A stretch of DNA of 7,278 nucleotides from an uncultured Clostridium sp. (GTDB taxonomy: Bacteria > Bacillota > Clostridia > Lachnospirales > Lachnospiraceae): NCBI GenBank assembly GCA_947643685.1, contig CANRXD010000079.1:1-7278 (forward strand), read 5' to 3'. Below the pieces are notes generated by a model. The model did no database searches. It had not been told where the DNA came from and saw nothing but the letters and a program-made list of their open reading frames with translations. The position numbers were made by a program, and so were the translations under genes. How positions within the stretch are numbered: position 1 is the first letter of the stretch; each line of letters begins with the position of its first letter. Shown piece after piece: positions 1 through 5,022 of this stretch.

Positions 1-1
1 C

Positions 2-262
2 GGAATTGTTGAATCGGTGAACTTTGTGGGAGGAAGTCCTACATTCAGAGTTGCCGGCGACGATAAGGACTATTCTCTCTCCTATCTTGTGGGAATGGGA
101 AGAGTGGATGACCCCTATAAGAAGGATGAAGAAGGACCAGGAGATGATGGGCCGGGAGAAGAAGGACCGGGAAATGACGGGTCCGGAGATCATGTAGAAG
201 AGCCGTCGGCCGTAAACAATCTTTTTGCAAACTTAAGCAAGAAAGAGAACATTCCGTTTTAG
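2..262 (+). CDS. flgD: Flagellar hook-capping protein FlgD, C-terminal part (5' end outside window)
   Basis: The reading frame is open from the left edge (first full codon at base 2) to TAG at 260-262, giving about 86 residues. It starts GIVESVNFVGGSPTFRVAG and continues to a DYSLSYLVGMGRV segment. This is the pattern that ends the Ig/Tudor-like C-terminal domain of FlgD, where a glycine-valine strand leads to a 'y.LsdI..V' strand. FlgD is exported through the flagellar type III system and caps the growing hook so that FlgE subunits polymerise. Beyond the domain there is a non-family acidic tail of about 50 residues with four [D/E/N][D/E]G-P/S-G pentapeptides, ending in LSKKENIPF. Position just upstream of the TIGR02530-type gene and flgE matches clostridial operons. 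A GTG at 17 lies inside the conserved domain and is not the start. The identification is inferred from a C-terminal fragment plus context. Confidence 0.83.
   Translation, partial: GIVESVNFVGGSPTFRVAGDDKDYSLSYLVGMGRVDDPYKKDEEGPGDDGPGEEGPGNDGSGDHVEEPSAVNNLFANLSKKENIPF
128..187 (+). repeat. Four 15-bp tandem repeats coding for the acidic GPG tail of FlgD
   Basis: Four consecutive five-codon units encode EEGPG, DDGPG, EEGPG and NDGSG. The codons vary (gga/ggg, cca/ccg/tcc), so the copies are diverged at the DNA level rather than freshly duplicated. The encoded segment is acidic, rich in Gly and Pro, and should be disordered. Confidence 0.75.
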
Positions 263-278
263 TGTAAAGGAAAAAAAT

Positions 279-540
279 ATGGAGATTAAAGCAGTAGAAA
301 GCCTGAACTTCTCCAAACATGCCGCAAAGCGGATTGAAGAACGGGGAATTACAACAGACAGACAGTTTAAGGATGTTCTGGAACACGCGGTAGCGGAGGC
401 CCGGAAAAAAGGTGATAGGGAGCCAGGCGGTTTTTGTTGTAAATGTACCGAATAATGTAGTCATTACAGCCATGTCCCGAGAGGATATGACAGAGAAAAT
501 TTTCACCAATATTGACAGTGCTGTTCTCATTCCAAAATAG
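279..540 (+). pseudogene. TIGR02530-type flagellar operon protein, frameshifted
   Basis: ATG at 279 follows AAAGGA (266-271). The first frame gives 58 residues: an N-terminal segment NFSKHAAKRIEERGI, then a helix ending AVAEARKKGDRE, and it stops at TAA 453-455. The frame offset by one base carries on the family pattern from about 427: AVFVVNVPNNVVITAM, then EKIFTNIDSAVLIP, ending at TAG 538-540. Together these halves match the small uncharacterised flagellar operon family that sits between flgD and flgE in Clostridia (FSKHA..R...RGI, then VPN..VITAM, then FTNIDSAV). The total of 262 nt is not a multiple of three. The break lies between about 405 and 427. Relatives, from memory, have about ten residues between the KG and the AVFVVNV strand where this copy has 13 nt, suggesting a loss of about 17 nt; a one-base sequence error in the A6 run at 405-410 is the alternative. 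The role of the family is not established. Confidence 0.78.
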
Positions 541-610
541 GCAGGACCGAAAGGGTGCCTTACGAAGTGCCGGAAGTGCAATAGTAGAGACAGCGGAAAG
601 GAAAATAAAC

Positions 611-1600
611 ATGTTAAGATCAATGGATTCAGCAGTATCAGGACTGCGGGCGCATCAGAACAAGCTGGATGTAATCGGACATAATATTGCAAACGTAAAT
701 ACCTTCGGATTTAAGACCCAGAATTACAGCTTCAAGGAGGCCATGTATCAGACGGTCACCCAGTCCACGGGGGGTGTTCAGAATACAGACACCACAGCGG
801 CAGGTACCAATGCGGCTCAGTACGGATACGGAACTTTGATGGGGTCCATTACCACGGATATGACCTTCAGTATGCCCACTTACGTCGGGGGGCTGAATGC
901 CTGCATTGACGGTCAGGGATTTTTCATTACCCACGCCAACTCGACAGTAAGCAGTGATGGTGGCACTGGCGGTGGTACCGGAACTGGTGGTGATGGCGTG
1001 AGTGTGTCAGATGATGATGTAATTAATAGCTTAAAGGGCCTGGGGTTTGCTTATACCCGTGTGGGGCAATTCCAGCTTGACAGCGAAGGATATCTCACGG
1101 ATGGGACGAATTTCATCTATGGTTTCCGGCCAGATGCTGATGGTAAGTATGATGATACTGAGTTAGGAACTCTATATGCTCTTAGGGTTCCTACTGATGT
1201 AAATGGTACAATTACTGATGGTAGTGATTCACTTCAGGCCAAAAACGTCAAGATCAATGAGTTAGGAGAGGTTACGGCTACGGTAACAAATGACGATGGG
1301 ACAAATGTGGAGGTTAAACTGGGTAAGATTGCCATTGCAACCTTCCAGAATCAGGAAGGTCTTGCAAAGAGTGGAGGAAGCTATTATTCCGCCAGTATCA
1401 CTGACAATACAGGCGGCTGTGCCGCGGAAATAGCGGGAAATGGAATAAAGCTGATGTCCGGCTATCTGGAGGCGTCCAACGTGGACCTGGCAAAGGAGTT
1501 TGCGGACCTTATTACGACCCAGAGAGGTTTCCAGGCCAATACGAAGATCATTACAGTCAGTGATGAAATCCTTTCTGATCTGATCAGCATGAAACGTTAA
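611..1600 (+). CDS. flgE: Flagellar hook protein FlgE
   Basis: This encodes 329 residues of a rod/hook/axial family protein. Residues 1-36 (MLRSMDSAVSGLRAHQ, then VIGHNIANVNTFGFK) are the N-terminal rod-type helix motif. Residues 97-105 (ACIDGQGFF) and 148-172 (YTRVGQFQLDSEGYL) are the usual core strands. Residues 288-329 (ASNVDLAKEFADLITTQRGFQANTK) form the C-terminal coiled-coil helix typical of FlgE/FlgG. Start 611 is chosen because AAAGGA lies at 597-602 with 8-nt spacing and the motif begins at once; the in-frame GTG at 512 would add unconserved residues. The protein is shorter than the E. coli hook protein (402 aa), so the outer domain is reduced. A Gly/Thr-rich loop occupies residues 117-129, and there are two cysteines, C98 and C270. 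Position downstream of flgD and upstream of flbD favours FlgE over the distal-rod protein FlgG, which shares the ends. It is exported to form the hook. Confidence 0.9.
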   Translation: MLRSMDSAVSGLRAHQNKLDVIGHNIANVNTFGFKTQNYSFKEAMYQTVTQSTGGVQNTDTTAAGTNAAQYGYGTLMGSITTDMTFSMPTYVGGLNACIDGQGFFITHANSTVSSDGGTGGGTGTGGDGVSVSDDDVINSLKGLGFAYTRVGQFQLDSEGYLTDGTNFIYGFRPDADGKYDDTELGTLYALRVPTDVNGTITDGSDSLQAKNVKINELGEVTATVTNDDGTNVEVKLGKIAIATFQNQEGLAKSGGSYYSASITDNTGGCAAEIAGNGIKLMSGYLEASNVDLAKEFADLITTQRGFQANTKIITVSDEILSDLISMKR

Positions 1601-1606
1601 TTGTAA

Positions 1607-1636
1607 CTGACAGAGACCTGAACAGTTATAGATAAT
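1607..1636 (+). promoter_or_regulatory. Possible sigma-A type promoter upstream of flbD
   Basis: CTGACA (1607-1612) and GATAAT (1631-1636) each match the -35 and -10 consensus at five of six positions with an 18-nt spacer. It lies directly after the flgE stop. Transcription would start near 1643, at the foot of the hairpin at 1644-1681, so flbD-motA-motB could be partly uncoupled from flgE. This is a consensus match by eye only. No sigma-28 type site (TAAA with GCCGATAA) was seen here. Confidence 0.33.
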
Positions 1637-1643
1637 GAAAGCA

Positions 1644-1681
1644 TCTTTCCCGGGGGCTCTTAAAGGCTACCCCGGGAAAGA
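1644..1681 (+). promoter_or_regulatory. Strong hairpin in the flgE-flbD spacer
   Basis: A perfect 12-bp inverted repeat, TCTTTCCCGGGG (1644-1655) and CCCCGGGAAAGA (1670-1681), encloses a 14-nt loop. No T run follows on either strand, so it does not look like an intrinsic terminator. It may protect the 3' end of the flgE message, stabilise a 5' end made from the upstream promoter candidate, or act as a processing point. Confidence 0.72.
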
Positions 1682-1702
1682 CAAAGGCGAAAAGAGAATG
1701 AC

Positions 1703-1894
1703 ATGATTACAGTAATCCGTTTGAATGGTGAAGCACTTTTACTTAATTTTTTCCAGATTGAATCCGTGGAAATGATACCTGAAACGAAGATCAGGATGAT
1801 GAATGGGACGTATTATCTTGTAAAAGACAGTGCAGAATCCATTACCAGGCAGATAAAAGAATTTTTGAGGGATTGCCGCCCTCAGTTTTCATAG
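1703..1894 (+). CDS. flbD: FlbD/SwrD family flagellar protein
   Basis: This encodes a 63-residue protein, typical of the small FlbD/SwrD family. Residues 1-14 are MITVIRLNGEALLL. The signature follows: N15, then IESVEMIPETKIRMMNGTYYLV (residues 19-40), which fits the family pattern of an Asn, an IE.IE.tPDT.I core, an NG turn and a V-K-S strand. The C-terminus (ITRQIKEFLRD) is a short helix. In Bacillus subtilis, SwrD raises flagellar motor torque by acting on stator function; its place here, directly before motA and motB, fits that role. The protein has no signal peptide and is presumably cytoplasmic. The ribosome binding site is weak (an AAAAGAGA-like stretch), unlike the AGGAGG of motA. The gene is bracketed by RNA-structured spacers on both sides. 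The name should not be confused with the unrelated Caulobacter regulator FlbD. Confidence 0.88.
   Translation: MITVIRLNGEALLLNFFQIESVEMIPETKIRMMNGTYYLVKDSAESITRQIKEFLRDCRPQFS
1866..1890 (+). promoter_or_regulatory. Small hairpin with short T run over the flbD 3' end
   Basis: TGAGGG (1866-1871) and CCCTCA (1879-1884) form a 6-bp stem with a 7-nt loop, followed by GTTTTC. This resembles a weak intrinsic terminator or attenuator inside the last codons of flbD. The T run is short and the stem modest, so at most partial termination is expected. Confidence 0.25.
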
Positions 1895-1962
1895 TAAACC
1901 CATGCCTCTCCGAGGCGCCACCACGAATGAAAGTGGGTTTCCTATGAACCCTCCGGGGGAAT

Positions 1963-2014
1963 GTGCAGAAAACGGGAATGGAAGATGCCGCTTTAAGCGG
2001 CCCCGTTTTCGCAC
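1963..2014 (+). promoter_or_regulatory. Two-tier hairpin in the motA leader
   Basis: The outer helix pairs GTGC (1963-1966) and GAAAACGGG (1968-1976) with CCCGTTTTC (2002-2010) and GCAC (2011-2014), with only A1967 bulged. Inside it, a 10-nt one-sided bulge (1977-1986) precedes GCCGC (1987-1991) paired with GCGGC (1997-2001) around TTTAA. The inner helix stacks directly on the outer one on its 3' side. A large asymmetric bulge between two stacked helices is a common form for a binding pocket, but that is inference. Confidence 0.68.
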
Positions 2015-2036
2015 GTTCAGCGCCGGAGCGCTGAAC
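2015..2036 (+). promoter_or_regulatory. 9-bp hairpin just upstream of the motA ribosome binding site
   Basis: GTTCAGCGC (2015-2023) pairs perfectly with GCGCTGAAC (2028-2036) around a CGGA tetraloop. It follows the preceding hairpin without a gap and is followed by CTTTCATAAG, a poor T run, so strong termination is unlikely. It ends 15 nt before the AGGAGG of motA. Confidence 0.7.
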
Positions 2037-2051
2037 TTTCATAAGTAATAC

Positions 2052-2057
2052 AGGAGG
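2052..2057 (+). promoter_or_regulatory. Strong ribosome binding site of motA
   Basis: AGGAGG lies 9 nt before the motA ATG at 2067. The site is outside the stable hairpins drawn above, so motA translation should be accessible unless an alternative fold captures it. Confidence 0.75.
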
Positions 2058-2066
2058 CATTTTCAT

Positions 2067-2885
2067 ATGGATTTGACAACATTAATAGGAATTGTACTCG
2101 GTTTTGTTCTGATCGTTAACGGAATCAAGCTGGAGAATATCGGGAACTTCGTGGATATGCCCAGTGTCCTGATTGTAATTGGCGGAACCCTTGCCGGCAT
2201 CATCGCAAGCTATCCCTTATCCATTCTGCTGGATATTCCAAAACATTTTTTAATCTTGTTCCGCGGCAAAAAATATAATATTCCGGCATTGGTGGAGCAG
2301 ATGGTGGATCTGGCCATGGTAGCACGCCAGAATGGTCTTCTGGCCTTAGAGGAGAAGGCGGAGGAAATCAAGGATCCGTTTTTTAAACAGAGTGTATTGA
2401 TGATTGTAGACGCCAATGACCCGGAGAAGGTTCGGTATGTGCTGGAGCGGGAGCTGGAAAACATGATGGTTCGACATGACGAGGCGGCGGGGCTGTATGA
2501 AAAGGGGTCCGCTTACGCACCGGCTTTCGGAATGGTGGGTACGCTGGTTGGACTGATTAATATGCTGAAGGGCCTGAATCTGGACGGTGGGGCCGGTGGG
2601 GCCTCCAATCTTGGACAGGATATGTCGGTAGCTCTTATTACAACCTTCTACGGCAGTGTTCTTTCCAACCTTATTTTCCATCCGATTGCAAAGAAACTGC
2701 GTATCCGCAATGATGAGGAAGAGCTTTACTGTTCGACTATCATTGAGGGAATTATTGCCATACAGGCAGGAGAAAATCCCAAATATTTAAGGGAACACCT
2801 TTTGGCTTCCACGAAACAATCCCTTCAGCGTAAACTGCTGGCAAAAGCTGAAAAAGCCCCAGGTTCAGAGGCAGGTGAAAAGTAA
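2067..2885 (+). CDS. motA: Flagellar stator protein MotA
   Basis: This encodes a 272-residue four-helix membrane protein. TM1 spans about residues 3-20 (TTLIGIVLGFVLIVNGI), TM2 about 33-54, TM3 about 150-167 (YAPAFGMVGTLVGLINML) and TM4 about 186-206. A cytoplasmic loop of about 95 residues between TM2 and TM3 carries the charged ELENMMVRHDE segment (129-139) that contacts FliG in the rotor. The TM3 signature AP.FGM.GT..GL and the TM4-end NLIFHPIAKKL are family hallmarks. Length agrees with Bacillus-type MotA (about 270). MotA forms a pentameric ring around the MotB dimer and couples ion flow to torque. The stop codon overlaps the motB ATG by one base (TAATG), so the two are translationally coupled, as expected for fixed stoichiometry. 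The start is supported by AGGAGG 9 nt upstream. A long, structured spacer precedes it. Confidence 0.96.
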   Translation: MDLTTLIGIVLGFVLIVNGIKLENIGNFVDMPSVLIVIGGTLAGIIASYPLSILLDIPKHFLILFRGKKYNIPALVEQMVDLAMVARQNGLLALEEKAEEIKDPFFKQSVLMIVDANDPEKVRYVLERELENMMVRHDEAAGLYEKGSAYAPAFGMVGTLVGLINMLKGLNLDGGAGGASNLGQDMSVALITTFYGSVLSNLIFHPIAKKLRIRNDEEELYCSTIIEGIIAIQAGENPKYLREHLLASTKQSLQRKLLAKAEKAPGSEAGEK

Positions 2886-3925
2886 TGAAAAAAGGAAACC
2901 GACCCACAGACGGCGGCGGCAACTGGATGGATACATACGGCGACATGGTCACCCTTCTGCTGACATTTTTCGTTATGCTTTATTCCATGTCCAGCATAAG
3001 TGAACAAAAATGGGAAATCTTTGTACGAAGCATCTACCCTGATGACATGAAGGTGGAACAGGAGGAAATTGATGTTGGCGGAATTATCGATCCTAATGCG
3101 GAGACAGATGGAATGAAGCCGGATGAGCTTACCGCAGAGACACCGGATCTGGATACGCTTTACCTGATCATTGCCGAGCACATGGAAGCAAGCGGGGCCG
3201 AGGGTGTGACAATCTCAAGAGGCGACGGCTATACTTTCGTAAGCTTTAACGATAATGTGTTTTTTAACGGCAACGAGTCTGCTATTACAGAATCCGGCCG
3301 GAAGATTCTGGCTGATTTCTGTGCTGCCATTGATCCGGTGAGTGATCAGCTTTCGCAGCTTAATATTATGGCTCACACGGCTCAGGGGGATCCCAGCCGG
3401 CTTAATAATCCACGTGTAGACCGCATGCTGTCGGCCATGCGCGGAGCGGAGGTATGTACTTTTATACAGGAAAAGAATGTGATTGAGCCAGAAAAATTAA
3501 TCAACATCAGCTATGGACAGTTCAGACCGGTAGCATCCAATGATACTTCAGAGGGAAGGGCGAAAAACCGCCGGGTTGAGATGCTTCTGCTTGACGAAGG
3601 GGAAAGCGGGCGTTCCATAAGCGAATATCTTGAAGAATATAATAGCGGTAAAAATGCAGACAGAACCATTGTGACAGGAAGTCAGAAGGGAAATGCTGAC
3701 TCCGGGTTTACACAGACAGAAGCTTCGCCTGAGAATGTAGCCAGCGTTATGCCGCCTTCGGGCGCAGAGGCTTCGGCAGGCGCAGAAGTTTCAACAGGTA
3801 CAGAGACTCCGGCAGGTGCGGAGGCTCCGGCAGACACAGAGGTTCCGGCAGGCGCAGAAGCTCCTGCAGACACAGAGGCTCCTGCAGGAACAGAGGTTCC
3901 TGCGGACGCGGAGACATCAGAATAA
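2885..3925 (+). CDS. motB: Flagellar stator protein MotB, with a long Ala/Pro/Glu repeat tail
   Basis: This encodes 346 residues. A short cytoplasmic N-terminus leads to WMDTYGDMVTLLLTFFVML (residues 14-32), the single transmembrane helix. D20 matches the essential ion-carrying Asp of the family (YAD in E. coli and B. subtilis). The plug and linker region is residues 33-110. An OmpA-like peptidoglycan-binding domain spans about 115-237: FNDNVFFNGN, QLNIMAHTA (159-166), LSAMRGAEV (182-190) and GRAKNRRVEMLL (224-235). The usual GHTD signature reads AHTA here. Beyond the domain are about 110 residues, ending with eight hexapeptides (296-343) of the type [A/V/T]-P-A-[G/D]-[A/T]-E. B. subtilis MotB is about 260 residues, so the tail is extra; it lies outside the membrane, presumably in or across the wall. 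The next gene is fliM, with no fliL between. Confidence 0.94.
   Translation: MKKGNRPTDGGGNWMDTYGDMVTLLLTFFVMLYSMSSISEQKWEIFVRSIYPDDMKVEQEEIDVGGIIDPNAETDGMKPDELTAETPDLDTLYLIIAEHMEASGAEGVTISRGDGYTFVSFNDNVFFNGNESAITESGRKILADFCAAIDPVSDQLSQLNIMAHTAQGDPSRLNNPRVDRMLSAMRGAEVCTFIQEKNVIEPEKLINISYGQFRPVASNDTSEGRAKNRRVEMLLLDEGESGRSISEYLEEYNSGKNADRTIVTGSQKGNADSGFTQTEASPENVASVMPPSGAEASAGAEVSTGTETPAGAEAPADTEVPAGAEAPADTEAPAGTEVPADAETSE
3770..3913 (+). repeat. Eight 18-bp tandem repeats in the 3' end of motB
   Basis: Eight consecutive six-codon units encode ASAGAE, VSTGTE, TPAGAE, APADTE, VPAGAE, APADTE, APAGTE and VPADAE. The DNA units share a pattern near g-cc-gcag-c-cagag, and two APADTE units differ only in the proline codon. 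No stop occurs in any of several frames across the tract, so spurious reading frames run through it on both strands. Such arrays can change copy number by slippage, in steps of six residues that keep the frame. Confidence 0.85.
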
Positions 3926-3947
3926 AAGAGCAAAGGTGGTTTCAGCA

Positions 3948-5006
3948 ATGGCAGATGTACTATCCCAAAGCCAGATAGATGCGCTTCTTAAGTCGATGCA
4001 GAGCGATGGCCCTGAAAAGACGGAACAGCAAGTTGAGAAGAAGCCGGAGACCGAAGAAACAAAATACAGTAAATATGATTTTTACAGTCCAAGGAAGTTT
4101 ACTAAGGACAAAATAAGAATACTGAACAGCGTTTTTGAAAACTATGCCCGTATTTTGACTTCACAGGTAAACGGAATATTCAGGGTTCTTACAGATATCA
4201 CTGTGCTTGAAGTACAGGAGCGCAGATATTATGAGTTCGTCAATTCACTTCATGAAAATGACAGTATTACATTGGCGGACGTTGAGATTGCCGACAAGGG
4301 GAAGAATAATGTTCCGCTTATGGTATATGTTACTCCCGGACTGATCATCACGCTGATTAACCACATGCTGGGCGGTGGAGATGAAGTTGTAAAACTGGAG
4401 GATAATTACCATTATTCTGATGTGGAAATTGCCTTATACCGGAGAGTGGTGAAGTATTTTGTACAGGCCTTAAAAGATGGCTTTTCCAATTATATTAACG
4501 CCAGATTTGAAGTACAGAGAGTTGAAGAAAATCCAAGTATGGTTCAGGAAATTGGTCTTGACGAAACCGTAGCGATTATACATCTCAATGTGGATGTGGC
4601 GGGCATGGCGGTAGAAAAGATAAAAATATGTATTCCGGGTACTTTGCTGGAGTATATGTTCCATCTGATCGACAGCCGCAAGCATATTGCCAGAGGATAT
4701 TCTTATGAGGATAACAAGGAAGTGATCATGGATAACCTGCGTTATACGTCTCTTCCTGTAACAGGCCAGTTAGGTACTGTGGAACTGGAACTTGAGACTC
4801 TTTATAACCTGAAGGTGGGTGATGTCATTTCCATGAACAAACCCAAAGACGGAAATGTGAAAGTTTTTGTAGGCCGCCAGCCCTGGTTTACCGGAAAGAT
4901 GGGGGCTTATAAGAAGAATATAGCTGTCAGCATTGAAAAACAGATTTATGAGGAAGCTGAAAATGGAGACAGTGAAGAGTATCTTAAGCAGGAAAAAATA
5001 AATTAA
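3948..5006 (+). CDS. fliM: Flagellar motor switch protein FliM
   Basis: This encodes 352 residues. The N-terminus MADVLSQSQIDALLKSM is the conserved CheY-P binding peptide (LSQ.EIDALL). A charged linker (18-42) leads to the CheC-like middle domain (about 45-235), which carries the GG.G-type loop MLGGGDE (140-146) used to contact FliG. The C-terminal SpoA/FliN-like domain runs from about 263 to 332 (LRYTSLPVTGQLG to KKNIAVSIEKQI), followed by an acidic tail. Length is close to the usual 330-350. FliM is the middle of the C-ring; CheY-P binding changes rotation. The start at 3948 is chosen because AAAGGTGG (3932-3939) sits 8 nt upstream and the conserved peptide begins there; the open frame continues upstream to 3816 only because the motB repeat lacks stops. 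The gap to motB is 22 nt, where clostridial operons usually have fliL. Confidence 0.96.
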   Translation: MADVLSQSQIDALLKSMQSDGPEKTEQQVEKKPETEETKYSKYDFYSPRKFTKDKIRILNSVFENYARILTSQVNGIFRVLTDITVLEVQERRYYEFVNSLHENDSITLADVEIADKGKNNVPLMVYVTPGLIITLINHMLGGGDEVVKLEDNYHYSDVEIALYRRVVKYFVQALKDGFSNYINARFEVQRVEENPSMVQEIGLDETVAIIHLNVDVAGMAVEKIKICIPGTLLEYMFHLIDSRKHIARGYSYEDNKEVIMDNLRYTSLPVTGQLGTVELELETLYNLKVGDVISMNKPKDGNVKVFVGRQPWFTGKMGAYKKNIAVSIEKQIYEEAENGDSEEYLKQEKIN

Positions 5007-5022
5007 AGCGGAGGATAAGAAG

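Larger units (their letters stand above)
1895..2066 (+). promoter_or_regulatory. Structured leader between flbD and motA (candidate cis-regulatory RNA)
   Basis: This 172-nt spacer encodes no recognisable protein but is full of helices. AAACCCA (1896-1902) can pair with TGGGTTT (1934-1940), closing a domain that holds GCCTC/GAGGC (1904-1908/1912-1916, loop TCC). The GGGTT of that helix (1935-1939) can instead pair with AACCC (1947-1951), and CCCT (1949-1952) can pair with GGGG (1956-1959). These options exclude one another. Two strong hairpins follow (1963-2014 and 2015-2036), then AGGAGG (2052-2057) and the motA start. I compared it mentally with c-di-GMP-I/II, cobalamin, SAM and purine riboswitches and found no convincing match. 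A switch, an attenuator or a message-stabilising element are all possible; ligand and function are unknown. Confidence 0.5.

Noticed and set aside
405..420. Programmed -1 frameshift of the dnaX type at the A6-G run.
   Set aside because: The -1 frame meets TGA at once (AGG TGA); the second half of the protein needs +1 (or -2), so the classical mechanism does not fit.
512..610. GTG start for a longer FlgE.
   Set aside because: It overlaps the tail of the TIGR02530-type remnant, codes for unconserved residues, and the rod motif with AAAGGA fits the ATG at 611.
45..692. A 215-codon open frame on the minus strand.
   Set aside because: It lies antisense to the flgD tail, the frameshifted gene and the flgE start, has no family features, and reads as a by-product of their codon composition.
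1963..2014. Resemblance to a cobalamin riboswitch core (CGGGAA... with CCCG).
   Set aside because: The GCCACTG box and the GGTG/TCCGG parts of that class are missing, and the helix here is longer and more perfect.
2015..2050. Intrinsic terminator before motA.
   Set aside because: The stem is strong, but the following CTTTCATAAG is not a real T run, so full termination is unlikely.
3816..3947. Upstream extension of the fliM reading frame (44 extra Arg/Gln-rich residues).
   Set aside because: It overlaps the motB repeat, which lacks stops in this frame; the conserved FliM N-terminal peptide and a good ribosome binding site mark the start at 3948.
3682..3948. Minus-strand frame encoding Ser/Ala/Gly/Pro repeats.
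   Set aside because: It is the mirror of the motB 18-bp array; no ribosome binding site or known protein pattern.
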